Assembly: GCF_019749375.1 (NCBI RefSeq) | Contig: NZ_JACWFE010000004.1 | Location: forward strand, 186,001 to 250,000 | Source: Bacillus sp. S/N-304-OC-R1 | GTDB lineage: Bacteria > Bacillota > Bacilli > Bacillales > Cytobacillaceae | Reading direction: 5' to 3' | DNA: 64,000 nt | Part shown: piece after piece, positions 44,805-53,946 of the stretch | How positions within the stretch are numbered: the stretch's first letter is position 1 | Layout of the letters: each line of letters opens with the position of its first letter | The notes under the pieces: generated by a model | Database searches by the model: none | Told to the model about the DNA's origin: nothing | The model's input: the letters and a program-made list of their open reading frames with translations, nothing else | Position numbers and translations under genes: made by a program

Positions 44805-46166
44805 ATGGAATTGCCGATTTATTTAAAACAAGGAAAATCACTTTATAGACAAATTTACGAACAAATTAAAATAGCTATTCTTAATAAGACCATTAGTCCT
44901 GAATGTAAACTTCCATCGAAACGGCAGCTTGCCACTCATCTTGGAGTAAGTATTCATACGGTCAGAGAGGCTTATGAACAGTTATTGGACGAAGGTTATA
45001 TTGTGAGCCGCGAACGTTCTGGGTATTTTGTTTCCGCATTTGAGGAAGAATGGCAGCACATTACAGAGAGGAAACAAATCTATGAATTTGAACCTATTAC
45101 TAATCGAAAAATAAAGATCGATTTTAATTCTGGCCATGTAGATACTGCCAAATTTCCATATCAAATCTGGAAACGTTTCATACGTTTATACACTAACGAA
45201 GGCAGCTTAGACAATAGTCCATGGCAAGGGGAATGGGCATTACGAAATGAAATTGCTAATTATGTAGGACGATCACGTGGGGTGCATTGTGGAGCAGAGC
45301 AAGTATTTCTATATAGCGGAACACAAATGCAGTTACAAGATGTTTGTCAGTTTTTTGGCTCAGAGCTGAAAATCGGGATGGAGGAACCGGGGTTTATCCG
45401 AGCAAAAGCAGTATTTTCGAAGCTTAGACAAAACGTTATTTCTATACCAGTAGATGATCAGGGTGCGACTATTCCTGATGGCAAATTAAATTTACTATAT
45501 ACCACACCTGCACACCAATTTCCTCTAGGGATGGTCATGTCACTTGAAAGACGGATAGGACTATTAAATTGGGCTCAAGGACATGAAAGTTTTATCATCG
45601 AAGACGATTATGACTCCGAATTTCGATATAACGGCATGCCGATTCCATCTTTTGCACAGCTTGATCAGCTCCAGCGTGTCATTTATTTTGGTACATTTAC
45701 AAAATCTTTAATTCCTTCTATTCGAATGAGTTATATGATTTTGCCTGCAGCTTTAGTAGAGGCTTTTGAAAAATTCAATGAATACCAAAAGTCAACGGTT
45801 TCCCGTATTGAACAGCTTGCAGTGGCTGAGTTTATGAGAGAAGGGCATTATGAACGTCACCTGGCGAAAATGCGAACGGCTTACCGGAAAAAGCATAAAG
45901 CATTATTGCAAGCAATCGATACATTTTTGCCTACCGACTTTGAGATCATCGGTGAAAATTCAGGCTTGCATATTCTTCTAAAACTTCCTTCACGCCTAAC
46001 CGAACAGGAAGCAATTCAAAAAGCACTTGAAAAGGAAATCCGAGTATATCCAGCATCTGTTTCCTATACGGAGCAGCCAAAATCAAACATGGTCATTCTT
46101 GGATATGGGGGACTAACAATCGAACAAATTAAAGAGGGGATTATCAAGTTGGCACAGGCATGGTAG
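44805..46166 (+). CDS. MocR/PdxR-type GntR regulator with aminotransferase domain
   Basis: 453 aa. Residues ~10-75 form a GntR winged helix (SLYRQIYEQIKIAILNKTIS, KLPSKRQLATHLGVSIHTVR). A fold-type I aminotransferase domain follows: GTQMQLQDVCQFF, IIEDDYDSEFRY with the PLP-binding Asp, and the Lys in YFGTFTKSLIPSIRMSYM. Regulates by sensing PLP or an amino-compound adduct. The stop overlaps a REP-like element. Its divergent GNAT neighbour is the likely target. Confidence 0.92.
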   Translation: MELPIYLKQGKSLYRQIYEQIKIAILNKTISPECKLPSKRQLATHLGVSIHTVREAYEQLLDEGYIVSRERSGYFVSAFEEEWQHITERKQIYEFEPITNRKIKIDFNSGHVDTAKFPYQIWKRFIRLYTNEGSLDNSPWQGEWALRNEIANYVGRSRGVHCGAEQVFLYSGTQMQLQDVCQFFGSELKIGMEEPGFIRAKAVFSKLRQNVISIPVDDQGATIPDGKLNLLYTTPAHQFPLGMVMSLERRIGLLNWAQGHESFIIEDDYDSEFRYNGMPIPSFAQLDQLQRVIYFGTFTKSLIPSIRMSYMILPAALVEAFEKFNEYQKSTVSRIEQLAVAEFMREGHYERHLAKMRTAYRKKHKALLQAIDTFLPTDFEIIGENSGLHILLKLPSRLTEQEAIQKALEKEIRVYPASVSYTEQPKSNMVILGYGGLTIEQIKEGIIKLAQAW

Positions 46167-46245
46167 GGACAAGGGAACGGTTCTGCTGTCCCACCTAGCT
46201 GCATTTGGGTTAATACGGGACAGGGGAAACGTCCCTCTGTCCCAA
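46165..46245. repeat. REP-like GGGAC element, copy 2
   Basis: GGGACAAGGGAACGGTTCTG…CTGTCCC followed by a second palindrome GGGACAGGGGAAACGTCCCTCTGTCCC-like (46217-46242). It fills the whole gap between the MocR stop and the convergent gene at 46247. Confidence 0.75.
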
Positions 46246-46246
46246 C

Positions 46247-46873
46247 CTAAAATTCTTTATAAATAGTCAATCCTTTTGTATCGATCATAGTAAGCCGGTT
46301 AGTTAAGTCATCAACCCATATGATTGAATTGTCGGTTGCTTCAATATAAACACCGCTGGCAGAATTTCCGTTTGCATTTATGATTATAATACGGTCACCG
46401 AGATTAAATTGAGTAAATGGAGAAAAATCTACAGTACTTATCGCTTCAAACTGATTATGCATCTTTGTCATATGTGCAGCTTCGGATTCATCCGTTTTTT
46501 CTATCATTTCTGGCAATGTTTGATTAAATGATTGTGTATCAGCATCGTATACTTGATTGTTATTGTTTGCTTTTACATAATCAAAGAATTCTCTTTGATT
46601 ATGGGATAATGTTTGAATATGCCTTTGTAAATCATATAGAGATTGATTAATCGTTCCAAGCCAGGAAAATTGACTTTTTCGGTTTACATAATATTGATTT
46701 TGCTGATTATGCCAGTTGATTAACATCTGTGCAAGAGCTTGGTGGTATTGATGTAATAATTCGATGAAAGGTGATCTGACACAAATACTCTGATTACTAG
46801 AGTTTGGCTGATGCATATCATAATTTCTATACAAATCATCAATATGTGAAGAAAAATAAACTTGATTTACCAT
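46247..46873 (-). CDS. Hypothetical protein with C-terminal β-domain shared with the upstream small protein
   Basis: 208 aa, not recognised. Residues ~1-150 are polar, Asn/Gln-rich and helical (LLHQYHQALAQMLINWHNQQ, DLQRHIQTLSHNQREFFDYV). The last ~55 residues (FNLGDRIIIINANGNSASGV, then IWVDDLTNRLTMIDTKGLTI) are β-rich and match in pattern the entire 68-aa protein encoded upstream (GDRI…G.YI…VWV…L…). Gln/Asn richness is common in spore-coat-associated Bacillus proteins, but that role is only a guess. ATG 46873 was chosen for CAGGAG upstream; the frame to 47098 is not supported. Confidence 0.65.
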   Translation of the reverse strand: MVNQVYFSSHIDDLYRNYDMHQPNSSNQSICVRSPFIELLHQYHQALAQMLINWHNQQNQYYVNRKSQFSWLGTINQSLYDLQRHIQTLSHNQREFFDYVKANNNNQVYDADTQSFNQTLPEMIEKTDESEAAHMTKMHNQFEAISTVDFSPFTQFNLGDRIIIINANGNSASGVYIEATDNSIIWVDDLTNRLTMIDTKGLTIYKEF

Positions 46874-46960
46874 AGGGAACTCTCCTGAGTTTAAATGATC
46901 TTTATGTATTATTAATCTATGACATTCGCACAGTAAGGTGATAGGGTATATGCCTATTGT

Positions 46961-46996
46961 AAAAAGGCCAGGAAGGGCTTGAATCCCTGCCTGACC
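46961..46996 (-). terminator. Intrinsic terminator of the 68-aa gene
   Basis: GGTCAGGCAGGG / CCCTTCCTGGCC stem and TTTTTAC on the minus strand. Confidence 0.8.
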
Positions 46997-47004
46997 TCTT
47001 AGTA

Positions 47005-47211
47005 TTAAACGATTTTTTGAACTGTGGAGCCTGTTAGATCTGTTACGAATAGAGTTGGAAGACCAGCAAATGGGCCAGTTGTTCCTAACGCAACCCATAC
47101 AAGTTGTAGACCTGACTGACTGATAAAAATCCCTTGTGTATCAACTGGTGCTCCTGATGGTCCTGTTACAGCGATACGATCACCAAATACTAAATTTAGG
47201 TTTGTTGGCAT
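47005..47211 (-). CDS. Small β-rich hypothetical protein, 68 aa
   Basis: MPTNLNLVFGDRIAVTGPSG and LQLVWVALGTTGPF with FVTDLTGSTVQKIV. The pattern GDRI, then a turn rich in Gly/Pro/Ser, then VWV and a closing β-strand repeats the C-terminal domain of the next gene. Possibly a small barrel like DUF2642-type spore proteins; family not established. GGAGGTG 7-8 nt before the ATG. Has its own terminator. Confidence 0.65.
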   Translation of the reverse strand: MPTNLNLVFGDRIAVTGPSGAPVDTQGIFISQSGLQLVWVALGTTGPFAGLPTLFVTDLTGSTVQKIV

Positions 47212-47446
47212 ATAAATTCACCTCCTTGTTTTTCTAGTTATATAAGATGCAAAAGGAGGTAAGAAGGGACAGGCATTCAACTATTGTTTCATCCAAAATT
47301 ATAAAAATGATGAAACTGTCGCATATTTGAATCCAAAAAATAACACTATTTTGTAATTGAAAACAGTATTCAGTGGATTATGGCATAAAAAATTACTGTT
47401 GCAATCATTATTTTTTGATGGTATATTTTTCATATGCTCAATATTC

Positions 47447-47485
47447 AACGTTGAGTATTTAATTTTAACTAAAATACTCAACGTT
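47447..47485. promoter_or_regulatory. Long inverted repeat upstream of the ABC-PadR operon
   Basis: Perfect 14-bp arms AACGTTGAGTATTT (47447-47460) and AAATACTCAACGTT (47472-47485), 11-bp loop, ending 32 bp before the ATPase start. The ATACT/AGTAT elements are the kind used by PadR regulators, and a PadR gene closes this operon. Confidence 0.6.
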
Positions 47486-47516
47486 AACTATTCAACAATA
47501 AAAAGGAGGAATTAAC

Positions 47517-48242
47517 ATGTCTAATCGGCTAATTCATGCAATAGGTTTAAAAAAACAGTACAATTCAGGTCCTGCCGTAAATGGTATAACTATCTCTGTT
47601 TTTGAACAGGAAGTTCTAGCTATTATTGGTCCAAATGGTGCTGGGAAATCTACAACCATTGAAATGATCCTTGGATTAAGAAAACCGGATGAAGGAGAGG
47701 TCTTTTATTGGAGTGAGGATTTTCGTAGATCAGTTGGCGTACAGCTTCAAGCAACACCATTTTTTCAAGGATTAACAGCATTAGAAAATCTGCAATTATT
47801 TGGTGCTTTTTATAAGAGGAAGATTTCAAAAGATGAAAGTATGAAGTTACTTAAACTTTGCGGTCTTGGAGATGTTTGTAAAACAGAAGCATCGAAACTT
47901 TCCGGCGGCCAGCAAAAACGGTTAGCCATTGCAATAGCGTTAGTTCATGATCCTAAGGTCGTCTTCTTAGATGAACCAACTGCAGCATTAGATCCTCGTT
48001 CACGAAGAGAAATTCATGAGCTGATGATGAAGTTGTTCGAACGGGGAACGAGTGTTGTATTCACCTCACATGATATGGATGAAGTATCAAAACTGTCTCA
48101 TCGAGTGGTTATGATCGATAACGGGTCTGTTATTGCTGAAGGATCTCCTGATCACCTATGTAGGGAGTATTGTGTTCCAAATCTTGAAGAATTATATCTT
48201 CATATCACTAAGGGAGGCATCGAAAATGAAAACCATTTTTAG
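47517..48242 (+). CDS. ABC exporter ATP-binding protein
   Basis: 241 aa. Walker A IIGPNGAGKSTTIEMILGL, signature KLSGGQQKRLAIAIAL, Walker B VVFLDEPTAALD, H-loop TSHDMDEV. DrrA/YfiL-like single-domain ATPase of ABC-2 exporters. AAGGAGG upstream. Its last 17 nt overlap the permease start, so the pair is translationally coupled. With the PadR gene it forms a drug- or peptide-export module of the kind induced by toxic compounds. Confidence 0.9.
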   Translation: MSNRLIHAIGLKKQYNSGPAVNGITISVFEQEVLAIIGPNGAGKSTTIEMILGLRKPDEGEVFYWSEDFRRSVGVQLQATPFFQGLTALENLQLFGAFYKRKISKDESMKLLKLCGLGDVCKTEASKLSGGQQKRLAIAIALVHDPKVVFLDEPTAALDPRSRREIHELMMKLFERGTSVVFTSHDMDEVSKLSHRVVMIDNGSVIAEGSPDHLCREYCVPNLEELYLHITKGGIENENHF

Positions 48243-48987
48243 AACGATGATGGTTACATCATTAAGAGATAAAATTACATTGTTTTATTCAATTGCTTTG
48301 CCAATTGGATTGTTAGTAGGGCTGGGGTATTATGTTGACAACGAGTCTTATATTCCCACTTTACTTACTGGGGTAATTGCACTTAGCTCACTTTTCTGGG
48401 GTGTATCAGGGATTGCCTTTCAAGTTCATTGGCAACGAAGCAGGGGGGTATTTAAGCTGTTGAAATTAACTCCGTATCCGATCATCGGCTTTATATTTTT
48501 GTTAACAGCCGCTAGAACTGTGCTGGGAATTGCGATTAATCTGATTGTGCTATTGGTGGGCATTACGGTGTTTCATGTAACAGTTGCAGTATCGACTATA
48601 TTCATCATGCTAGGAGTCAAGTTATTAGGCACTCTTTGCTTTACTCTTTTGGGCTATTCCATCTCAAATTTTGCAAATAATGAAGCACAAATAAATATTA
48701 TTTCTAACCTATTTTTCTTTCCGATGATTTTTGGAACAGATGCTTTTTATTCCATTACCAATGCACCAGATTGGGTTGTCACAATGGGCAAAATGTTTCC
48801 GCTAGGCTATTATGTTCATGGATTAAGGTCCGCACTAGGTACTTCTAATGAATCTATCGTATATTCAATTATTATTCTAGCAATCTACACTTTTGCTCTA
48901 TTAATTCTAGCAGCTGTCACTTTTAAGTGGGAAGCGAATTCCACAGCGATTAAATTGAAAAAGTTGAAGGGAAAGAGTGCTGCCTAG
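48226..48987 (+). CDS. ABC-2 type exporter permease
   Basis: 253 aa with six membrane helices (FYSIALPIGLLVGLGYYV, TLLTGVIALSSLFWGVSGIA, and four more) typical of ABC-2 permeases, a basic C-terminus (KLKKLKGKS). ATG 48226 has AAGGGAGG 8-9 nt upstream inside the ATPase gene. Confidence 0.88.
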   Translation: MKTIFRTMMVTSLRDKITLFYSIALPIGLLVGLGYYVDNESYIPTLLTGVIALSSLFWGVSGIAFQVHWQRSRGVFKLLKLTPYPIIGFIFLLTAARTVLGIAINLIVLLVGITVFHVTVAVSTIFIMLGVKLLGTLCFTLLGYSISNFANNEAQINIISNLFFFPMIFGTDAFYSITNAPDWVVTMGKMFPLGYYVHGLRSALGTSNESIVYSIIILAIYTFALLILAAVTFKWEANSTAIKLKKLKGKSAA

Positions 48988-49066
48988 TCATCGTGAAATA
49001 TATATGATAGAATATTTTTTATCATTATATATTCAAATTTGACTAATTAAGCTTGAGGTGTAGTGA

Positions 49067-49648
49067 ATGGTTCGACTAATCATATTAGGAATGTTAAAAA
49101 TGAGGCCATTATCCGGATATGAAATTCAGCAGGTGCTTCAAATGTCACAAACTGAAGTATGGGCTGGGATATTACCGGGGTCTATCTATCATGCACTGAA
49201 GAAAATGGATAAAGAAGGGCTAGTTGAAGTAGATTCTGTTGAACAAACTGGACATCGAATTAAAGCCATTTACAAAATCACAGAAAAAGGACAGCTGGAA
49301 TTTCTTGAGCTTCTAAAGACAAGTCTAAAAGAGAAATCAGTTGGTTTACCAGGTACACTTTATGCAGCTATTTCATTTTTGCATGAATTGCCGGCTGAAG
49401 AAAAAGTTGGAGCGTTAAAAGAGCAAATAGAGCTACTGCAAAAGGAATTGGACTTGTTGAAAACAGGATTATTAGTGAAGGAACAGCATGTCTCCCTAAA
49501 TGAAATTGCCAAACTTCAGTTTGAAAATATGTTTTCACATTACCATTTGCAAATTGATTTTCTTGAGAAATTAATTGCCATACTGGAAAAAACGGATGGG
49601 GAGCAAGCAGACTCAATCACGCAAGACTTTCAGAAATACTTTGAATAG
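49067..49648 (+). CDS. PadR family regulator
   Basis: 193 aa. N-terminal PadR winged helix: LIILGMLKMRPLSGYEIQQV, GILPGSIYHALKKMDKEGLV, AIYKITEKGQLEFLELL. The C-terminal half is a helical dimerisation arm (KVGALKEQIELLQKELDLLK). Follows the exporter genes by 79 bp and probably binds the inverted repeat at 47447-47485 as a ligand-released repressor. GAGGTG before the ATG. Confidence 0.9.
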   Translation: MVRLIILGMLKMRPLSGYEIQQVLQMSQTEVWAGILPGSIYHALKKMDKEGLVEVDSVEQTGHRIKAIYKITEKGQLEFLELLKTSLKEKSVGLPGTLYAAISFLHELPAEEKVGALKEQIELLQKELDLLKTGLLVKEQHVSLNEIAKLQFENMFSHYHLQIDFLEKLIAILEKTDGEQADSITQDFQKYFE

Positions 49649-49840
49649 TTTTTTTAACCTGGATCCTTTCCCTACGAAAGGGTCCTGTTTAAGCTAAAAT
49701 CAATTATTTTATTATACATCAAATAAAATGATAAAATAATACTGGTTTTTCCAAAATTTGATTAAATTTATGAAAATACACATGATGAAAAATTATAGAA
49801 CGGGGGAATCGTCACGCTTTCCCAAAGGAGGAAATGGAAG

Positions 49841-50896
49841 TTGGAAATAGGAATTAGTACGTTTGTCGAAACGACTCCAGATGCAAAAACAGGCGAGGTA
49901 TTTAGTCATGCCCAGCGGATTCGTGAAGTAGTTGAGGAAATTGTTCTTGCAGATCAGGTAGGACTGGATGTATTTGGAGTTGGTGAGCATCATCGTGAGG
50001 ATTTTGCGGCATCTTCACCGGCCGTAATTCTAGCTGCTGCTGCTTCAAGGACAACGAATATTCGCCTCACGAGTGCGGTGACTGTATTATCTTCGGCAGA
50101 TCCTGTTCGGGTGTTTCAGGATTTTGCAACCGTTGATGCCATTTCGAATGGACGTGCGGAAATCATGGCAGGACGAGGTTCATTTATTGAATCCTTCCCG
50201 CTGTTTGGTTATGATCTGAAAGACTACAATGAGTTATTCGAAGAAAAGCTGGAGCTATTATTAAAAATTCGGGAATCTGAAAAAGTAACATGGAAAGGCG
50301 GGCATCGCCCTGCTATTCATGATCGTGGTGTTTATCCGCGACCCGTTCAAAATCCATTGCCTGTCTGGATTGGCAGCGGCGGAAATTCTGAATCAGTTGT
50401 TCGTGCCGGATTACTTGGATTGCCTCTTGTTCTAGCGATTATTGGAGGCAGTCCAATGCATTTTGAGCCGCTTGTCCAGCTTTATAAAAAAGCTGCTGCA
50501 CATGCAGGACATGATTTATCAAAGTTGCCTGTTGCTACACATTCTCATGGATTTATTGCGGAAAATTCGGAACTGGCAGCGGACAAATTTTTCCCTTCTA
50601 CACAGCAAGTGATGAATAAATTAGGACGAGAGCGTGGATGGGCACCGTATACAAGGGCCACCTTTGATGCGGCACGAAGTTTTGAAGGCGCTCTTTATGT
50701 TGGAGATCCGGAAACCGTTGCAGAAAAAATTATTCATTTAAGAAAAAATGTCGGCATTACGAGGTTCATGCTGCACGTCCCAGTAGGCACGATGCCACAT
50801 GATGATGTTATGGGGGCCATTGAGTTATTAGGAAAACAAGTGGCGCCAATTGTACGGGAAGAAGTAGGCAGATGGGAAGCGGAATTAGATAAATAG
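49841..50896 (+). CDS. LLM-class flavin-dependent oxidoreductase
   Basis: 351 aa, bacterial luciferase-like. [20 protein letters not shown] at residues ~30-50, [40 protein letters not shown] and [20 protein letters not shown] are hallmarks of the alkanal monooxygenase-like subgroup. Uses reduced FMN from a partner reductase; substrate unknown. TTG start with AAAGGAGG 9-10 nt upstream. Monocistronic. Confidence 0.9.
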   Translation: MEIGISTFVETTPDAKTGEVFSHAQRIREVVEEIVLADQVGLDVFGVGEHHREDFAASSPAVILAAAASRTTNIRLTSAVTVLSSADPVRVFQDFATVDAISNGRAEIMAGRGSFIESFPLFGYDLKDYNELFEEKLELLLKIRESEKVTWKGGHRPAIHDRGVYPRPVQNPLPVWIGSGGNSESVVRAGLLGLPLVLAIIGGSPMHFEPLVQLYKKAAAHAGHDLSKLPVATHSHGFIAENSELAADKFFPSTQQVMNKLGRERGWAPYTRATFDAARSFEGALYVGDPETVAEKIIHLRKNVGITRFMLHVPVGTMPHDDVMGAIELLGKQVAPIVREEVGRWEAELDK

Positions 50897-50969
50897 GGAT
50901 AATCATTAAATGTAATAGAGGCATAATTTTTGTATTCGGCTAGAATATAGAAGTAGGGTTATATTCAAG

Positions 50970-51050
50970 TGGGCAGTGAACATGTCCCTTATTCGAATAT
51001 GGAATTAAGGTTAAATAATCACGAGGGACAGTGTACCTGTCCCTCAGTCC
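50970..51050. repeat. REP-like GGGAC element, copy 3
   Basis: GGGCAGTGAACATGTCCC followed by the near-perfect palindrome GAGGGACAG / CTGTCCCTC (51023-51045) and CAGTCCCAG. Divergent variant of the elements at 44069 and 46165, located directly upstream of selO. Confidence 0.65.
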
Positions 51051-51063
51051 CAGGGGGGATTAG

Positions 51064-52536
51064 ATGTCAAATATTATAGATCAGGGTAAAGCTGGATGGA
51101 ATTTTGATAACAGTTATTCGAGGTTACCGGATACATTTTTTTCAAGGCTAATGCCGACTCCTATACGTGCTCCAAAGTTAACGATTTTAAATAAGCAGCT
51201 GGCTGAGACTTTGGGTTTAAAAGCTGAGGAGCTTTTAAATGAGGAAAATTTATTTGTATTTGCGGGTAATGAAACTCCTGAAGGCGCAGAACCGCTTGCT
51301 CAAGCTTATGCAGGTCATCAATTTGGGCATTTTACCATGCTTGGGGATGGTCGAGCAGTGCTACTAGGTGAGCAAATAACACCAAATGGCGAACGGTTTG
51401 ATATTCAGCTCAAAGGTTCAGGCAGAACACCTTATTCACGTGGTGGGGACGGGCGTGCCGCATTAGGACCGATGCTTCGAGAGTATATTATTAGTGAAGC
51501 CATGCATGCGCTTGGAATTCCGACAACACGAAGTCTAGCCGTGGTGAATACCGGAGAAGTTGTTTTACGGGAAAATGCTTTGCCGGGAGCTATTTTGACA
51601 AGGGTGGCTGCCAGCCATATTCGTGTGGGAACATTCCAATATGCAGCAAATTGGAGGCCAGTAGCTGAACTGCGTAACCTTGCAGATTACACTATAAAGC
51701 GTCATTACCCAGACCTGGAAAATCATGAAAACTCATATCTTGCGCTACTTCAGGAAGTCATTAAACGACAGGCATCCCTAATTGCTAAGTGGCAGCTAAT
51801 CGGCTTCATCCATGGAGTAATGAATACCGATAATATGACGATTAGCGGAGAGACGATTGATTATGGTCCTTGTGCATTTATGGATACTTATGATCCAGAA
51901 ACGGTATTCAGCTCCATTGACAGGCATGGACGATATGCATATGGCAATCAGCCGATAATTGGAGGCTGGAATCTTGCTCGTTTTGCAGAAGCCATCTTGC
52001 CACTATTGCATGAAAATGAAGAAGAAGCTGTCAAAATAGCCCAAGATGAGATTTCGAAATATACTAATTTGTTTAAAGCAAATTGGCTTTCAGGTATGCG
52101 TGCAAAGATTGGATTATTTAATGAAGAAAAGGAAGACGAAACACAAATAGAAAATCTTTTAGATATGATGAAGCAGCATAAAGCTGATTTTACAAATACA
52201 TTCAAAGCGTTAACCGTAAATAAAATGGAGGATACTTCTCTATTTATCAGTGAGGAATTTGTTCAATGGCAAAAATGGTGGAGGGAGCGACTTGAGCGGC
52301 AGGATGAATCAATGGAACGCTCCTTTGAATTGATGCGTAATAGCAATCCGGCTGTTATCCCTCGAAATCATCGTGTAGAAGAGGCGTTGGAAGCTGCGGT
52401 AAACGGGGATTTAACCGTAATGGAGCAGTTGCTTAATGTTTTATCAAATCCATTTGATTATACACCTGAACAGGAAGAATATTGTAAACTGCCTGCACCT
52501 TCTAACCACCCATATCAAACATTTTGTGGAACCTAA
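51064..52536 (+). CDS. selO: Protein adenylyltransferase SelO (YdiU family)
   Basis: 490 aa. Pseudokinase-fold enzyme that transfers AMP from ATP to Ser/Thr/Tyr of target proteins, linked to redox stress. Marks: [40 protein letters not shown] (ATP-binding Lys), [40 protein letters not shown] and FMDTYDP (metal-binding Asn/Asp). The C-terminus ends TFCGT, keeping a Cys at the place of the redox-active Sec/Cys of SelO. ATG with GGGGG upstream. Confidence 0.93.
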   Translation: MSNIIDQGKAGWNFDNSYSRLPDTFFSRLMPTPIRAPKLTILNKQLAETLGLKAEELLNEENLFVFAGNETPEGAEPLAQAYAGHQFGHFTMLGDGRAVLLGEQITPNGERFDIQLKGSGRTPYSRGGDGRAALGPMLREYIISEAMHALGIPTTRSLAVVNTGEVVLRENALPGAILTRVAASHIRVGTFQYAANWRPVAELRNLADYTIKRHYPDLENHENSYLALLQEVIKRQASLIAKWQLIGFIHGVMNTDNMTISGETIDYGPCAFMDTYDPETVFSSIDRHGRYAYGNQPIIGGWNLARFAEAILPLLHENEEEAVKIAQDEISKYTNLFKANWLSGMRAKIGLFNEEKEDETQIENLLDMMKQHKADFTNTFKALTVNKMEDTSLFISEEFVQWQKWWRERLERQDESMERSFELMRNSNPAVIPRNHRVEEALEAAVNGDLTVMEQLLNVLSNPFDYTPEQEEYCKLPAPSNHPYQTFCGT

Positions 52537-52616
52537 TGCTATGGCAACAGGTTATTTTTCAAAAATAGTCGCAAACTAAAAGGGTGTGTTATTTCAACTT
52601 CAAAGGAGGGTTTAAG

Positions 52617-52757
52617 GTGACAAAGAACAAGCAAACACCATCAAGCCAAGTTGATCAGAAGAAATTATTAGATGACAAAGTTGAAGCATCACGGAAGAAC
52701 AATTTCGAGGATGACCATGTTCGAAAGGTTACAACTAGCGGAGCACAAGGCCAATAA
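52617..52757 (+). CDS. Small hydrophilic protein, 46 aa
   Basis: GTG start with AAAGGAGGG 8-9 nt upstream. The product (TKNKQTPSSQVDQKKLLDDK, then VEASRKNNFEDDHVRKVTTS and GAQGQ) is highly charged and without hydrophobic core, similar in style to small spore or stress-related Bacillus proteins, but no family is recognised. Followed by a strong terminator, which supports it as a real gene. It lies 80 bp after selO. Confidence 0.65.
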   Translation: MTKNKQTPSSQVDQKKLLDDKVEASRKNNFEDDHVRKVTTSGAQGQ

Positions 52758-52766
52758 TAATGTTTT

Positions 52767-52790
52767 CGCGGGTACTTATTCGTACCCGCG
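52767..52790. terminator. Bidirectional hairpin terminator
   Basis: Perfect 9-bp stem CGCGGGTAC / GTACCCGCG between convergent genes. Confidence 0.75.
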
Positions 52791-52798
52791 ATGTGTAT

Positions 52799-53710
52799 TT
52801 ACTCGATAAACATAAAAGTACTTTTCACTAACTGAAAATCTAAACACATTTGTTCGAATTCCTTATATTCAATGCTGTTCTGACGATCCGCATACTGGTT
52901 TTCACTTACTGGCAAAATGGCATAAACAACCCCGTTTTTAACACCTAATTTCTGGTAAAGGCTTTCTTCATAGCCATCCTTCCATGTTTCCTCTTTTATT
53001 TTCTCAATGCTAAAAAGAGTCCGTTCTGGGATGGATTTATTTTTTGGTACATAACTGAATATTAAGTTGCCATTCTTCTCAACAGTACGGTATTTTGTAT
53101 CCCAAGCAACTGGTATTGAAAATGCATACTCAGCCGTACGATAAATAAATAATTGTCTCTCGATATAAGGTGTTCTTTCCCAAATACTAGCATTTTTCAT
53201 TTCAGTCTTATCAATAAACCAGTTATTATTTATTTTTTTTACTGTCACGATTGCGCTCTCTGTCCCAGCTGAGCCAGTTGAGGTTGCAAGGTGAAACTCG
53301 ACCTTATATGAGAATGTAGTTGGATTAATTTTCTTTTCATTAATAATTTTATATTTACTTACCCAAGGGCTAGAGGTTCCAGTGACCCACCCGTTTTGAA
53401 TAAAATACGAATCTGTTTTTTGTTTTAATGCAGGTGAAAAAAGAGCAAATTGATAAGCGCCATTACGAGTAGATACCGCATCTCCCCATTTATTAATCGC
53501 ATCTTTTGCACTTTTTGCAGCAACTGCATTTTCTAATAGTGATACTTGCAGTGTTAATCTGTCGATTTCATTCCGGTTAATCTCCGTTGCTTTATTTTGA
53601 GCTATGTTGACATGTGTAATTTGTTTTGGTGTTTCATAAGCATAGGCTGCACTAGTCAGCATTGCTAAAAGAGCTGCCGTCCCTGTAATAGATACCCATT
53701 TTTTTTTCAT
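52799..53710 (-). CDS. Secreted hypothetical protein, 303 aa
   Basis: Classical signal peptide (MKKKWVSITGTAALLAMLTS, cleavage near AAYA-YE). Residues ~60-170 (KDAINKWGDAVSTRNGAYQF, FALFSPALKQKTDSYFI, KVEFHLATSTGSAG) have the look of an NTF2-like/SnoaL-type accumulation domain; the C-terminal part (FSIPVAWDTKYRTVEKNGNL) resembles the β-rich half of small secreted Bacillus proteins. No catalytic motif. Function unknown. ATG start with a GAAGGA-like site. Monocistronic. Confidence 0.75.
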   Translation of the reverse strand: MKKKWVSITGTAALLAMLTSAAYAYETPKQITHVNIAQNKATEINRNEIDRLTLQVSLLENAVAAKSAKDAINKWGDAVSTRNGAYQFALFSPALKQKTDSYFIQNGWVTGTSSPWVSKYKIINEKKINPTTFSYKVEFHLATSTGSAGTESAIVTVKKINNNWFIDKTEMKNASIWERTPYIERQLFIYRTAEYAFSIPVAWDTKYRTVEKNGNLIFSYVPKNKSIPERTLFSIEKIKEETWKDGYEESLYQKLGVKNGVVYAILPVSENQYADRQNSIEYKEFEQMCLDFQLVKSTFMFIE

Positions 53711-53946
53711 TTCGTATTCCTTCTTTCAAATATGATCTACTTCATCTTATAATCCGTGATGAAGAAAGTCGTTAAGGAATCATGTAAAAAAGGTTACAAA
53801 GAAGCAACAATAGAAAAAGCAATCGACCATTTTAAAAAATTCCAATTAATAATCCTGCAAATTAGGAAAAAAGTAGTGAGCTTGTACAGAAAAAAGTCTA
53901 TATTTATATTAGTTCACATTTACAACACGAAAGAAGGAATACGGAT

